From Agromyces soli (lineage in GTDB: Bacteria > Actinomycetota > Actinomycetes > Actinomycetales > Microbacteriaceae), in the NCBI RefSeq assembly GCF_022811605.1, contig NZ_CP094533.1:3100001-3164000 (forward strand): a stretch of DNA of 64,000 nucleotides, in the 5' to 3' direction. Below are positions 50,160 to 60,400 of this stretch, piece by piece. The position numbers and the translations under genes are program-made. The number at the start of each line of letters is the position of its first letter. Position 1 is the stretch's first letter. The notes beneath the pieces are model-generated. The model was not told the DNA's origin. It saw only the letters and a program-made list of their open reading frames with translations, and did no database searches.

Positions 50160-50899
50160 ACTGGATTCCCTTCGGTGATGGTGCGTCGGGCAGGGGTGCG
50201 CTTGCGCGCCGGCTCGGTGCCCGTGCGGGCGGAGCGGGCGAGACGCACCCCGGTCGGAGTGACGAGGCGCTGCAGCAGGGCGAACGCGCCGTCGACGACG
50301 AGGGCGAGCAGGATGACGAGGAGCGAGGCGCCGAGCATCTGCGCGTAGTCGCGCGTCTTCAGCCCCTCGAAGATGAAGCGGCCGAGACCGACGTCGGCGA
50401 GGTAGGCGGCGAGCATCGCGGTGGCGATGACCTGCAGCGCCGCCGAACGGATGCCGCCGACCACGATGGGCAGGCCGATGGGCAGCTCGACCTTGCCGAC
50501 GATCTGCGTCTCGCGCATGCCCATCGCGCGGGCCGCATCGACCGTGCGTCGGTCGACCGACTCGAACCCCGCGTAGGCGCCGGCGAGCAGCGGCGGGATG
50601 GCGAGGATGACGAGTGCGAGCACGGGCGCACGCAGGCCGATGCCGAGCCACAGCCCGAAGAGCGTCAGCACGCCGAGCGTGGGCAGTGCGCGCAGGCCGC
50701 CCGACACCATCACGGCGAGCTGCTTGCCCCGACCGGTGTGCCCGATCAGCCCGCCGATCGGCAGGGCGATGACGGCGGCGATGACGAGCACGACCGCGGA
50801 TACCGCCAGATGCTGGAGCAGCCGCGCCGAGATGCCGCTCGGCCCGCCCCAGTTGGCCGGGTCGAGGAGCCAGGCGATCGCGTCGGCGAAGAGGTTCAT
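50156..50899 (-). CDS. Opu-type ABC transporter permease (second)
   Basis: A 247-residue permease with five to six helices and the EAA loop (VDAARAMGMRETQIVGKVELPIGLPIV). It overlaps the other permease gene at its start and the binding protein at its end. Its C-terminus is unusually long and basic (RLARSARTGTEPARKRTPARR). Confidence 0.9.
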   Translation of the reverse strand: MNLFADAIAWLLDPANWGGPSGISARLLQHLAVSAVVLVIAAVIALPIGGLIGHTGRGKQLAVMVSGGLRALPTLGVLTLFGLWLGIGLRAPVLALVILAIPPLLAGAYAGFESVDRRTVDAARAMGMRETQIVGKVELPIGLPIVVGGIRSAALQVIATAMLAAYLADVGLGRFIFEGLKTRDYAQMLGASLLVILLALVVDGAFALLQRLVTPTGVRLARSARTGTEPARKRTPARRTITEGNPV

Positions 50900-51588
50900 G
50901 CCGGCTCACCCGCCTCGATCGGGGCGGCCTGCGAGGAACTTCGCCGGCCGGGGGCGGCCCGCCTCGCCCAGGGCAGCAGCAGGCGCCCCGCGAGCACGCT
51001 CAGCGCGTCGAGCACGAGGGCGAGCACCATCGTCGCGACGATGCCCGTGACGATCTCCGCCACGATGCCACGCTGGAACCCGTCGGTGAACAGGCTGCCG
51101 AGGCTCTGCACCCCGATGACGGCGCCGACCGTGACGAGGCTCACGGTGCTGACGATCACGACGCGGAGCCCGGCGAGCAGCACGGGGCCGGCGAGCGGCA
51201 GCTCGACCGCCCAGAACCGGCCGGCGGCGGAGTAGCCCATGGCGGTGGCCGCGAGCCGGGTGTCGGGCGAGACCGCGTCGAAGGCGTCGGCGGCCGTGCG
51301 CACCATGACCGCGATGCCGTAGAGCGTCAGCGCGACGACGAGGTTCAGCGGCGAGCGGATGCCGAAGCCGGTGATCGCGGGCAGCGCGATGAACAGCGCG
51401 AGCGAGGGGATCGCGTAGAGCACGCCGCACAGCGTGAGCAGCACACCTCGGGCCCACCGTTGCCGGTGCGCCAGGTAGCCGATGGGTATCGCGATCACGA
51501 AGCTCAGTATGATCGCCGGCACCGACAATGCGAGGTGGACGAGCAGCAGCTCGCCGACGAGGCCGAGGTTCTGGACGAGCCAGTTCAC
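50896..51588 (-). CDS. Opu-type ABC transporter permease (first)
   Basis: A 230-residue permease with about six helices and the EAA loop region (LAATAMGYSAAGRFWAVELPLAGPVLLAGL). GTG at 51588 overlaps the ATPase stop (GTGA). Together the two permeases form the heteromeric channel of the solute importer. Confidence 0.9.
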   Translation of the reverse strand: MNWLVQNLGLVGELLLVHLALSVPAIILSFVIAIPIGYLAHRQRWARGVLLTLCGVLYAIPSLALFIALPAITGFGIRSPLNLVVALTLYGIAVMVRTAADAFDAVSPDTRLAATAMGYSAAGRFWAVELPLAGPVLLAGLRVVIVSTVSLVTVGAVIGVQSLGSLFTDGFQRGIVAEIVTGIVATMVLALVLDALSVLAGRLLLPWARRAAPGRRSSSQAAPIEAGEPA

Positions 51589-52397
51589 GGTTCGAGGACT
51601 CCCGCCGGTCGGCCGTCCTCGTCGACGACGACGCGGCGGCCGCCGACCTCCTCGAGCCGCAGGCGGCGCCGGCCGCGGTCGGCTCCCACGAAGCCGCTGA
51701 CGAAGTCGTCGGCCGGGCTCGCGAGGAACTCGGCCGGCTCGCCGGACTGCACGACCCTGCCGCCGGTGCGGAGCAGCACGACCTGGTCGCCGAGGAGGAA
51801 CGCCTCGTCGATGTCGTGCGTGACGAACACGACGGTCTTGCCGAGCTCGCGCTGCAGCCGGCGGAGCTCCTGCTGCAGTTCCTGGCGCACGAGCGGGTCG
51901 ACCGCGCCGAACGGCTCGTCCATCAGCAGGATGTTGGGGTCCGCCGCGAGGCCGCGCGCGACGCCGACGCGCTGCTGCTGCCCGCCCGAGAGCTGCGCGG
52001 GGTACTTCTGCGCGAGCGAGGCATCCAGTCCGACCGTCTCGAGCAGTTCCATGGCCCTCGCCCGAGCCGTCTGGCGGCGTGTGCCCTTCAGCAGCGGCAC
52101 CGTCATGACGTTGTCGAGCACGGTGCGGTGCGGCAGCAGGCCGGAGTTCTGCATGACGTAGCCGATCGAACGGCGCAGGCGCACCGGGTCGACGGTGGCG
52201 ACGTCGGTGCCGTCGATGAGCACGGCCCCGTCGGTCGGGTCGACCATCCGGTTGATCATGCGCAGCAGGGTGGTCTTGCCGGAACCGGAGGTGCCGACGA
52301 GCACCGTGGTCGTGCGGGGCGGGACGACGAGGTCCACACCGCCGACCGCGACTGTGCCGTCGGGATACTGCTTGGTGACGCCGCGGAACTCGATCAT
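51585..52397 (-). CDS. Opu-type ABC transporter ATP-binding protein
   Basis: A 270-residue ATPase: Walker A GTSGSGKTT at 35-43, signature [16 protein letters not shown], Walker B ILLMDEPFGAVDP, typical of quaternary-amine transporters. A short C-terminal extension may act as regulatory tail; no full CBS pair is present. ATG at 52397 has GGGAGAG upstream; a 54-base-longer version lacks family character. It is the first gene of the importer operon. Confidence 0.93.
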   Translation of the reverse strand: MIEFRGVTKQYPDGTVAVGGVDLVVPPRTTTVLVGTSGSGKTTLLRMINRMVDPTDGAVLIDGTDVATVDPVRLRRSIGYVMQNSGLLPHRTVLDNVMTVPLLKGTRRQTARARAMELLETVGLDASLAQKYPAQLSGGQQQRVGVARGLAADPNILLMDEPFGAVDPLVRQELQQELRRLQRELGKTVVFVTHDIDEAFLLGDQVVLLRTGGRVVQSGEPAEFLASPADDFVSGFVGADRGRRRLRLEEVGGRRVVVDEDGRPAGVLEP

Positions 52398-52494
52398 GTT
52401 TCGCTCTCCCCCGCCCGGTGGGTCCGAACGCGAGGACCAGCCAAACATCATTCCGGCCGGCGGGCAACGCCTCCATCGGCGCGGCGCGGGTGCA

Positions 52495-53157
52495 CTATGC
52501 TGCGGACTCGACCCTGCGACGTCCGTCGAGCGCGCCCTCGAGGTACTCGCGGACGACTCGCTTCGCCTCGCGGAGGTAGCGCTCGTCGCCTGCGGGATCG
52601 CGCATGAACGCCCGGTTCACGAGCGAGTCGACGAGCTCGATCGCGACGCCGAGCCGGAACCGCAGCTCCTCCCCGTCGCCCAGCTCGCCGAACTCGGCCT
52701 CGATGACGCTCGCGAGCCGGTCGGCGAACTCGGGCTCGATGCCGTCGTCGCTGAGCTCGCGCTCCGAGCCGTGGATCACGCTGAAGCCGGGCTCGTCGCG
52801 GTACAGGTCGATGCACGCGTCGACCGCCAGCTCGACCGCGTGCCACCAACCGTCGAACGCGGTTCCGTCGAACAGGTCGGCGACCCGCTCGCGGTAGCGC
52901 CGGACCGAGCGCTCGCGGAGCGAGTGCAGCACCGCGACGCGGTCGGGGAAGTAGCGGTACACCGTGCCGATGGAGGCGCCGGCTCGCTCGGCCACCATCT
53001 GCGTGGTGAGCCGCTCGAAGCCGATCTCGTCGACGATCTCAGCAGCGGCGTCGAGCAGCGCATCGAGGCGCTGCGAGCTGCGACGCTGGGTCGGTTCGGT
53101 ACGGACGGCACGCTTCCGAGCGTGGTCGGTACCGAGGATCAGGTCGACGTTCGACAC
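52495..53157 (-). CDS. TetR family transcriptional regulator
   Basis: A 220-residue regulator with an N-terminal helix-turn-helix (about 30-80: DALLDAAAEIVDEIGFERLTTQMVAERAGASIGTVYRYFPDRVAVL) and a C-terminal ligand domain. GTG at 53157 was chosen: AAGGAGG lies 4 bases upstream. It is 97 bases upstream of the Opu ATPase on the same strand, so it may control the importer, but no operator was identified. A possible -10 is TAAAGT at 53183-53188. Confidence 0.9.
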   Translation of the reverse strand: MSNVDLILGTDHARKRAVRTEPTQRRSSQRLDALLDAAAEIVDEIGFERLTTQMVAERAGASIGTVYRYFPDRVAVLHSLRERSVRRYRERVADLFDGTAFDGWWHAVELAVDACIDLYRDEPGFSVIHGSERELSDDGIEPEFADRLASVIEAEFGELGDGEELRFRLGVAIELVDSLVNRAFMRDPAGDERYLREAKRVVREYLEGALDGRRRVESAA

Positions 53158-53272
53158 GAAACCTCCTTGGACTTGCCTGGCTACTTTACCTGCCCGCCGG
53201 ACCCGCTCCGACCGCACGGGCGGCGCGCGCCGCGGTTCGACCCCGTCCGCACCGGCATGACAGACTGAGGGG

Positions 53273-54358
53273 ATGCCGGCGAGCCCCCCACCCCCGCCCG
53301 GACCCCCCGAGCGGACGGCCCGGCACGGCGCGGCACGCTTCGAGGACTGGGTGCACGAGGTCAGGGAGCGGTTCGCCAGGCGCCGCGGGCACATCCCGAC
53401 GGTCGTGCCGTACACGGGGTACGGCTCGACCGACTGGGTCCGCGTATTCTGCCGGGTGCTGCTCTCGAAGCCCCGCACCGGTGACGAGCCGAGCGGCCGC
53501 CGGCGCCGGCGCCCCGGTCAGGAGAGCATCCGCGGCTGGCGGAGCTTCACGAGCGTCCCCGTCGGCGACGTTCCGGTCGTCATCCGCATCGGCGAGGTCC
53601 GCATCGAGGTGCTCGCCGACCGCGGCGGCGTGGTCGACACGAAGATCCCCGTCGAGCTCGCGCCCGGCTGGCACCGCGCCGTGCTCTCGACCGAGGGCTC
53701 TGCGGAGGTCGAGGCGCCGATCCTCGTCGTCTCGCCCGACACCGACTTCGGCATCATCTCCGACGTGGACGACACCGTCATGGTGACCGCGCTCCCCCGC
53801 CCCCTCGTGGCGGCCTGGAACACCTTCGTGCTCGCCGAGCACGCCCGCATCCCGACGCCCGGCATGGCCGTGCTCTTCGAGCGGCTCGCCCGTTCGCACC
53901 CGGGCGCGCCCGTGATCTACCTGTCGACCGGAGCCTGGAACGTCGCGCCGACGCTCACGCGGTTCCTCTCGCGCAACCTCTTCCCCGCCGGGCCGCTGCT
54001 GCTCACCGACTGGGGTCCGACGCACGATCGCTGGTTCCGCAGCGGCCGCGCGCACAAGGAGCAGAACCTGCGCCGGCTCGCCGAGGAGTTCCCCGGCATC
54101 CGATGGCTGCTGATCGGGGACGACGGGCAGCACGACGAGGAGCTCTACGCGAGCTTCGCCGAGGATCACCCCGACCGCGTCGCCGCCGTGGCGATCCGGC
54201 GACTCTCCACGGGCGAGGCGGTGCTCGCCGGCGGTCGCACGAAGACGGGCGAGCACGACGACGGCATCCCGTGGGTCTCCGCGAGCGACGGGTCCTCCCT
54301 CGCCGACCGCCTGGCCGAGGCCGGCGTGCTCAGCGGGCGCGGGGGCGCCGACGCCTGA
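53273..54358 (+). CDS. App1-like (DUF2183) phosphatase-domain protein
   Basis: A 361-residue protein. The C-terminal half has a HAD-like App1 catalytic domain: SDVDDT with Asp164, Asp166 and Asp167 (DxDxT-type nucleophile site), YLSTGAWNVAPTLTRFLSRN, and LIGDDGQHDEELY. Yeast App1 is a phosphatidate phosphatase; bacterial roles are unknown. The N-terminal 130 residues resemble a beta-rich partner domain. There is no signal peptide. Confidence 0.85.
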   Translation: MPASPPPPPGPPERTARHGAARFEDWVHEVRERFARRRGHIPTVVPYTGYGSTDWVRVFCRVLLSKPRTGDEPSGRRRRRPGQESIRGWRSFTSVPVGDVPVVIRIGEVRIEVLADRGGVVDTKIPVELAPGWHRAVLSTEGSAEVEAPILVVSPDTDFGIISDVDDTVMVTALPRPLVAAWNTFVLAEHARIPTPGMAVLFERLARSHPGAPVIYLSTGAWNVAPTLTRFLSRNLFPAGPLLLTDWGPTHDRWFRSGRAHKEQNLRRLAEEFPGIRWLLIGDDGQHDEELYASFAEDHPDRVAAVAIRRLSTGEAVLAGGRTKTGEHDDGIPWVSASDGSSLADRLAEAGVLSGRGGADA

Positions 54359-54394
54359 GACGGATCGGCGCGCCGACGCGGCCCGGCGGCGGGC

Positions 54395-55453
54395 TCAGCG
54401 CGAACGCGACCCGGCCTGCTCGCGCGAGCGGCGGAACCGGAGCAGCCCGCGGTTCACCTGCCGGGCCCAGAACGGCCCCCGGTAGATGAACGCCGAGTAG
54501 CCCTGCACGAGCGTCGCACCGGCGTCGAGCCGGTCCTGCACGTCGGCTGCCGTCTCGACGCCGCCGACGGAGACGACGCAGAGCTCGGCGGGCACCTCGG
54601 CCCGGATGAGCCGGAGCACCTCGAGCGAACGGGCCGCGAGCGGGGCGCCCGAGAGGCCGCCCGCCCCCTTCGCCTCGACCTCGGCCGCCGGGGTCTTCAG
54701 TCCGTCACGGGAGATCGTCGTGTTCGTCGCGATGATGCCGTCGAGGCCGAGCCGCAGCACGAGCGCGCAGATGCGGCGCACTTCCTCGTCGGCGAGGTCC
54801 GGGGCGATCTTCACGAGCAGCGGGGTGCGCCCAGCGGCCGCGCGCACGGCCTCGAGCAGCGGTGCCAGGGCGTCGAGCTCCTGCAGGCCGCGCAGCCCCG
54901 GCGTGTTCGGCGAGCTGACGTTCACCACGAGGTAGTCGGCGAAGGGGGCGAGCACGCTCGCGCTGCGCTCGTAGTCGGCGACGGCGTCCTCGACCGCGGT
55001 CACCCGGCTCTTTCCGATGTTGACCCCGAGCACGGGTCGGTGCGGGCGGCGGGAGAGTCGCGAGAGGCGGCCCGCCGCGGCATCCGCACCGCCGTTGTTG
55101 AACCCCATCCGGTTGATCAGGGCCCGGTCGGCGACGAGGCGGAACAGCCGGGGTCGCTCATTGCCGGGCTGCGCGATCGCGGTGATCGTGCCGACCTCGA
55201 CGTGGCCGAAGCCGAGGTTGCCGAGCCCGCGCACGGCGAAGCCGTCCTTGTCGAAGCCCGCCGCGACGCCGAAGGGCGAGGGGAAGCGCAGCCCGAGCGT
55301 CTCGACCGCGAGCGCAGGGTCGGGGGCGGTGAAGCGCTCGACGACGCGTCCGACGCCCAGGGTCGGCAGCGCGCGGATCACGCGGAAGGCGAGGTGGTGC
55401 GCGTCTTCGGGGTCGAGCTTCGACAGGAAGAGCGAGAAGAGGAGTCCATACAT
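54395..55453 (-). CDS. pyrD: Dihydroorotate dehydrogenase (quinone), class 2
   Basis: A 352-residue FMN enzyme that oxidises dihydroorotate to orotate in pyrimidine synthesis, using the quinone pool. The N-terminal hydrophobic segment and the motif VNVSSPNTPGLRGLQ (catalytic Ser, class 2) support membrane association. IATNTTISRDGL and SVGGVETAADVQDRLDAGATLVQGYSAFIYRGP are typical. It is the last gene of the dnaE-side run in this window. Confidence 0.95.
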   Translation of the reverse strand: MYGLLFSLFLSKLDPEDAHHLAFRVIRALPTLGVGRVVERFTAPDPALAVETLGLRFPSPFGVAAGFDKDGFAVRGLGNLGFGHVEVGTITAIAQPGNERPRLFRLVADRALINRMGFNNGGADAAAGRLSRLSRRPHRPVLGVNIGKSRVTAVEDAVADYERSASVLAPFADYLVVNVSSPNTPGLRGLQELDALAPLLEAVRAAAGRTPLLVKIAPDLADEEVRRICALVLRLGLDGIIATNTTISRDGLKTPAAEVEAKGAGGLSGAPLAARSLEVLRLIRAEVPAELCVVSVGGVETAADVQDRLDAGATLVQGYSAFIYRGPFWARQVNRGLLRFRRSREQAGSRSR

Positions 55454-55499
55454 GCCGCAGCCAGGCTACCGGAGCCGACGTGCCGCTCCGCGCCGCGCG

Positions 55500-55973
55500 T
55501 CACTCCACGGGGCGTGCGGGCAGCCGGCCGTGCTCCTCGCGGAGCTGGGCGATGGCGGCGTCGAAGTCGTCGAGCGACTCGAACGCCTGGTAGACGCTCG
55601 CGAAGCGCAGGTACGCCACCTCGTCGAGCTCACGCAGCGGCGGCAGGATGGCGAGGCCGATGTCGTTCGCCTCGATCTGCGAGGCGCCCGTCGAGCGGAT
55701 GGTCTCCTCGACCTTCTGCGCCAGCACGGCGAGGTCGGAGTCGGTCACCGGGCGCCCCTGGCACGCCTTGCGCACACCGAGCACGACCTTCTCGCGACTG
55801 AACGGCTCGACGACTCCGGAGCGCTTGATGACCACGAGGCTCGCGGTCTCGGTGGTCGAGAAGCGGCGACCGCATTCCGGGCACTGCCGACGACGTCGGA
55901 TCGAGAGTCCGTCGTCGCTCGTGCGGGAGTCGATGACACGCGAATCTGGGTGGCGGCAGAACGGGCAGTACAT
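55500..55973 (-). CDS. nrdR: Transcriptional repressor NrdR
   Basis: A 157-residue repressor of ribonucleotide reductase genes. The zinc ribbon has Cys3/Cys6 and Cys31/Cys34 (CPFC, CPEC); an ATP-cone follows ([24 protein letters not shown]). It binds NrdR boxes elsewhere in the genome; none is obvious here. It is 35 bases downstream of hisD. Confidence 0.96.
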   Translation of the reverse strand: MYCPFCRHPDSRVIDSRTSDDGLSIRRRRQCPECGRRFSTTETASLVVIKRSGVVEPFSREKVVLGVRKACQGRPVTDSDLAVLAQKVEETIRSTGASQIEANDIGLAILPPLRELDEVAYLRFASVYQAFESLDDFDAAIAQLREEHGRLPARPVE

Positions 55974-56008
55974 GGTGTGCCAAGCCTACCCCCGGCCCGG
56001 CGGCCGGC

Positions 56009-57319
56009 TCAGACCTCCGGGAACCGCGCCGTCACGGCCTCGCCGTGGGCGGGCAGGTCCTCCTCCGCGGACAGCGCGGCGATCACCGGCGCGACCTCAC
56101 GGAGCGCCCGCTCGTCGTACCTGACGATCTGCTGCGGCCGCAGGAACGTCGCCGCCGAGAGGCCGGCGGCGTGCCGCGCCTGGCCGCCCGTGGGCAGCAC
56201 GTGGTTGGAGCCGGCGGCGTAGTCGCCGAGGCTCACGGGCGAGTACGGGCCGAGGAAGATCGCCCCGGCGTTCTCGATTCCGGCGAGCACCGCGTCGGCG
56301 TCGCGCACCTGGATCTCGAGGTGCTCCGGCCCGAAGGCGTTCGCGAAGGCCGCGGCCTGTTCGAGGTCGTCGACGAGCACGAGGGCCGACTGCGCGCCGC
56401 CGAGCGCCGCGAGCACGCGCTCGCGGTGCTTCGTCGCCGCGGCCCGGACCGTGAGCCGCTCGAGCACCCGCGCGGCGAAAGCCTCGGAGTCGGTCACGAG
56501 CACCGAGGCGGCGAGTTCGTCGTGCTCGGCCTGGCTGATCAGGTCGGCGGCCACGAAGTCGGCGTCGGCCGCGTCGTCGGCGATGACCAGGATGTCGGTG
56601 GGCCCCGCCTCCGCGTCGATGCCCGTGACCGCGGCGACGACGCGCTTCGCAGCCGCCACGTAGACGTTGCCCGGGCCGGTGACGCGCTGGACCGGGTCGA
56701 GCCCGAGCTCGTCGACGCCGTACGCGAAGGCGCCGATCGCGCCCGCGCCGCCCATCGCGTAGACCTCGGTGATGCCGAGGAGCGCGGCGACGGCGGCGAC
56801 CGTCGGGTGGATGCGGCCGCCGTGGGCCGCCTGCGGCGGCGAGGCGAGCGCGATCGAGGCGACTCCGGCGGCCTGCGCCGGCACGACGTTCATCACGACG
56901 CTCGAGGGGTAGACGGCCTTGCCGCCGGGCACGTAGAGGCCGACCCGGGCGACCGGCTGCCAGCGCTGCTCCACGACGGCGCCGTCGGCGAGCACGGTGC
57001 GCTCCGGAGCGGGCACCTGCGCCGCGCTCGCCGCGCGGACGCGTTCGATGGTCGACTCGATGGCGCGGCGGATCCCGGGGTCGAGCGCGTCGAGCGCCTC
57101 GCGCAGCTCCGACTCGGGCACGCGGATGGCCGGCGGGCGCACCCGGTCCAGACGCTCCGCCTGGGCGAGCAGCGCCTGCTCGCCGTGCTCGCGGACCTCC
57201 TCGACGAGCGTGCGCGCGGTCTCGAGCGCCGCCGACACGTCGGTGGCGGCACGGGGCACGAGCGCGAGCAACTCGCGCTGGGTCGGACGGGTTCCGCGGA
57301 GATCGATCGTTCGCAGCAT
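56009..57319 (-). CDS. hisD: Histidinol dehydrogenase
   Basis: A 436-residue zinc enzyme performing the last two steps of histidine synthesis (histidinol to histidine, NAD+ dependent). Motifs include YVPGGKAVYPSSVVMNVVPA, GNVYVAAAKR, and SVGDYAAGSNHVLPT-like (SLGDYAAGSNHVLPTGGQAR). It lies downstream of dnaE after a pentamer repeat; other his genes are not in the window. Confidence 0.96.
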   Translation of the reverse strand: MLRTIDLRGTRPTQRELLALVPRAATDVSAALETARTLVEEVREHGEQALLAQAERLDRVRPPAIRVPESELREALDALDPGIRRAIESTIERVRAASAAQVPAPERTVLADGAVVEQRWQPVARVGLYVPGGKAVYPSSVVMNVVPAQAAGVASIALASPPQAAHGGRIHPTVAAVAALLGITEVYAMGGAGAIGAFAYGVDELGLDPVQRVTGPGNVYVAAAKRVVAAVTGIDAEAGPTDILVIADDAADADFVAADLISQAEHDELAASVLVTDSEAFAARVLERLTVRAAATKHRERVLAALGGAQSALVLVDDLEQAAAFANAFGPEHLEIQVRDADAVLAGIENAGAIFLGPYSPVSLGDYAAGSNHVLPTGGQARHAAGLSAATFLRPQQIVRYDERALREVAPVIAALSAEEDLPAHGEAVTARFPEV

Positions 57320-57366
57320 CAGGGCTCCAGCCTAGCGAGGCCGGGCGCCCCGGACCGCGCCGCTCA

Positions 57367-57421
57367 GGCTCGGCTCAGCTCTGCTCACCTCAGCTCGGCT
57401 CGACTCGGCTCGGCTCAGCTC
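57367..57421. repeat. Eleven-unit degenerate pentamer array
   Basis: Eleven consecutive units of the form NNCTC (GGCTC, AGCTC, TGCTC, ACCTC, GACTC) occupy 57367-57421. It spans the dnaE stop (57415-57417), so one end encodes the last codons. It resembles the GGCTC core of the 9-bp minisatellite at 31284. Confidence 0.85.
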
Positions 57422-60400
57422 AGACAGTTCGGGCCGAGCAGGCTCTTCAGCTCGCCGTAGAAGTCGGCCGTCACCCGCACGGGATGCGGCACCTCGAAGA
57501 CGCGCGCGGTGCCGCCCTTCACGAGCCGGAGCCGCACCTCGGTGTCGCCCCGGTGGCGGGCCAGCACCTCGCCGAGCGCCGTGATGGTGTCGGTCGTGGC
57601 ACGCACGTCCTGCAGGGAGATCATCACCGGCCCGCTCTCGTCGCCCTGCCCGAGGTCGGGGGTGAAGACGCTGAAGGCGTGCAGGTTCATGCCGTCGTCG
57701 CGCATGCTGACCCGGCCGCGGACGACCGCGATCGAGTCGGCCTGCAGCCCCGGCGCGAACTCCTGGTAGGCCTTGCCCATGAACATGACGGTGATCTCGC
57801 CCGAGAAGTCCTCGACCTGGATCATGCCGTACTGGTTGCCGGAGGACTTCGCGATGCGGTGCTGCACGCTCGTCACGAGGCCGGCGACGACCACGGTGTC
57901 GCCGTCCTGCGTGTGCTCCGAGCTCATGAGGTCGGCGATGCTCGTGGAGGCATGCTTCGCGAGCGGCACCTCGAGGCCGGCCAGCGGGTGGTCGGAGACG
58001 TAGAGCCCGAGCATCTCGCGCTCGAATGCGAGCTTCGTGCTCTTCGGCCACTCGGGGCGCGGCGGCACCTGCGAGGCGGCCTCGGAGCGCTCCCCCTCGT
58101 CGAAGAGGTCGTCGAAGTTGAATCCGGCCTGGCCGGTCGCCTCGACGCGCTTCGTGGCGACCGCGCCGTCGACGGCGGACTCGTGCGTCTCGACGAGCGC
58201 GCGGCGGGTGTCACCCAGCGAGTCGAAGGCGCCGGCCTTGATGAGCGACTCGACGGTGCGCTTGTTCGCGACCTGCAGCGGCGACTTCTTCAGGAAGTCG
58301 TGGAACGACTCGAAGCGCCCCTTCTCGTCGCGGGCGGCGCGGATCGCGTCGACGACGTTGAACCCGACGTTGCGCACGGCGCCGAGGCCGAATCGGATGT
58401 CGTCGCCGACGGCGGCGAAGAAGCCGATCGACTCGTTCACGTCGGGCGGCAGTACCTTGATGCCCATGCGGCGGCACTCGTTGAGGTAGAGCGCGAGCTT
58501 GTCGCGTGCGTCGCCGACGCTCGTGAGGAGCGCGGCCATGTACTCGGCCGGATAGTGCGCCTTGAGGTAGGCCGTCCAGTAGCTGAGCACCCCGTACGCG
58601 GCCGAGTGGGCCTTGTTGAACGCGTAGTCGGAGAACGGCAGCAGGATGTCCCAGAGCATCTTGATCGCGCCCTCGGAGTAGCCGTTGTCGATCATGCCCT
58701 GCGAGAAGCCCGCGTACTGCTTGTCGAGCTCGGACTTCTTCTTCTTGCCCATCGCGCGGCGGAGGATGTCGGCCTGACCGAGTGAGAAGCCGGCCACCCG
58801 CTGCGCGATCGCCATCACCTGCTCCTGGTAGATGATGAGGCCGTAGCTCGTCTCGAGGATGTCCTTCAGCGGCTCGGCGAGCTCGGGGTGGATCGGCGTG
58901 ATCTCCTGCAGCCCGTTCTTGCGCAGCGCGTAGTTCGTGTGCGAGTTCGCGCCCATGGGGCCGGGTCGGTACAGCGCGATGACGGCCGAGATGTCTTCGA
59001 AGTTGTCGGGCTTCATGAGCCGCAGCAGTGAGCGCATCGGGCCGCCGTCGAGCTGGAACACGCCGAGCGTGTCGCCGCGCGACAGCAGCTCGTACGCCGG
59101 CTGGTCGTCGAGCGCCAGGTCTTCGAGCACCGGGCGGAAGCCCCGGTTCGCCTCGATGTTGTCGAGCGCGTCGTCGATGATCGTGAGGTTGCGCAGCCCC
59201 AGGAAGTCCATCTTGATGAGGCCGAGGGATTCGCATGCCGGGTAGTCGAACTGCGTGACGATCTGGCCGTCCTGCTCGCGCTTCATGATCGGGATGATGT
59301 CGATCAGCGGGTCGCTCGACATGATCACGCCGGCCGCGTGCACGCCCCACTGGCGCTTCAGATTCTCGAGCCCGAGGGCGGTGTCGAACACCGTGCGGGC
59401 CTCGGGGTCGGTCTCGATGATCGCCCGGATGTCGCCCGCCTCCTTGAAGCGCGGGTGCTCCTTGTCGACGATGCCCGAGAGCGGGATGTCCTTGCCCATC
59501 ACGGCCGGCGGCATCGCCTTCGTGAGCTTCTCGCCCATCGAGAAGGGGAAGCCGAGCACGCGGCCCGAGTCCTTCAGCGCCTGCTTCGCCTTGATCGTGC
59601 CGTACGTGACGATCTGCGCGACGCGCTCCTCGCCGTACTTCTCGGTCACGTACTTGATGACCTCGCCGCGACGGCGCTCGTCGAAGTCGACGTCGAAGTC
59701 GGGCATCGAGACGCGGTCGGGGTTCAGGAAGCGCTCGAAGATGAGGCCGTGCTGCAGCGGGTCGAGGTCGGTGATCTTCATCGCGTAGGCCGCCATGGAG
59801 CCGGCGCCCGAACCGCGGCCCGGGCCCACCCGGATGCCGTTCTCCTTCGACCAGTTGATGAAGTCGGCGACGACGAGGAAGTAGCCGGGGAAGCCCATCT
59901 GGCTGATGACGCCGACCTCGTAGTCGGCCTGCTTGCGGACGTCGGCCGGGATGCCGTTCGGGTAGCGCAGGTGCAGCCCCTTCTCGACCTCCTTCACGAA
60001 CCAGCTCTCCTCGTTCTCGCCCTGGGGAACGGGGAAGCGCGGCATGTAGTTCGCGCTGGTGTTGAACTGCACGTCGCAGCGCTCGGCGATCGCGAGGGTG
60101 TTGTCGCACGCCTCGGGGTGGTCGCGGAAGAGGTGCCGCATCTCGGCGGCGGTCTTCAGGTAGAACTCGTCGGCGTCGAACTTGAAGCGGTTCGGGTCGT
60201 CGAGCGTCGAGCCGGACTGCACACACAGCAGCGCGGCGTGGCTCTTGGCGTCGTGGGCGTGCGTGTAGTGCAGATCGTTCGTCGCGACGAGCGGGAGCCC
60301 GAGGTCTTTCGCGAGCCGGAACAGGTCGTCCATGATGCGCTTCTCGATGCCGAGACCGTGGTCCATGATCTCGCAGAAGAAGTTCTCGCGACCGAAGATG

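Noticed and set aside
54359-54394. Terminator between the App1 gene and pyrD
   Set aside because: Only short GC-rich dyads are visible, with no convincing stem and no T tract.
57367-57421. Pentamer array as a small coding gene
   Set aside because: It has no start or ribosome-binding site of its own and simply spans the dnaE stop.
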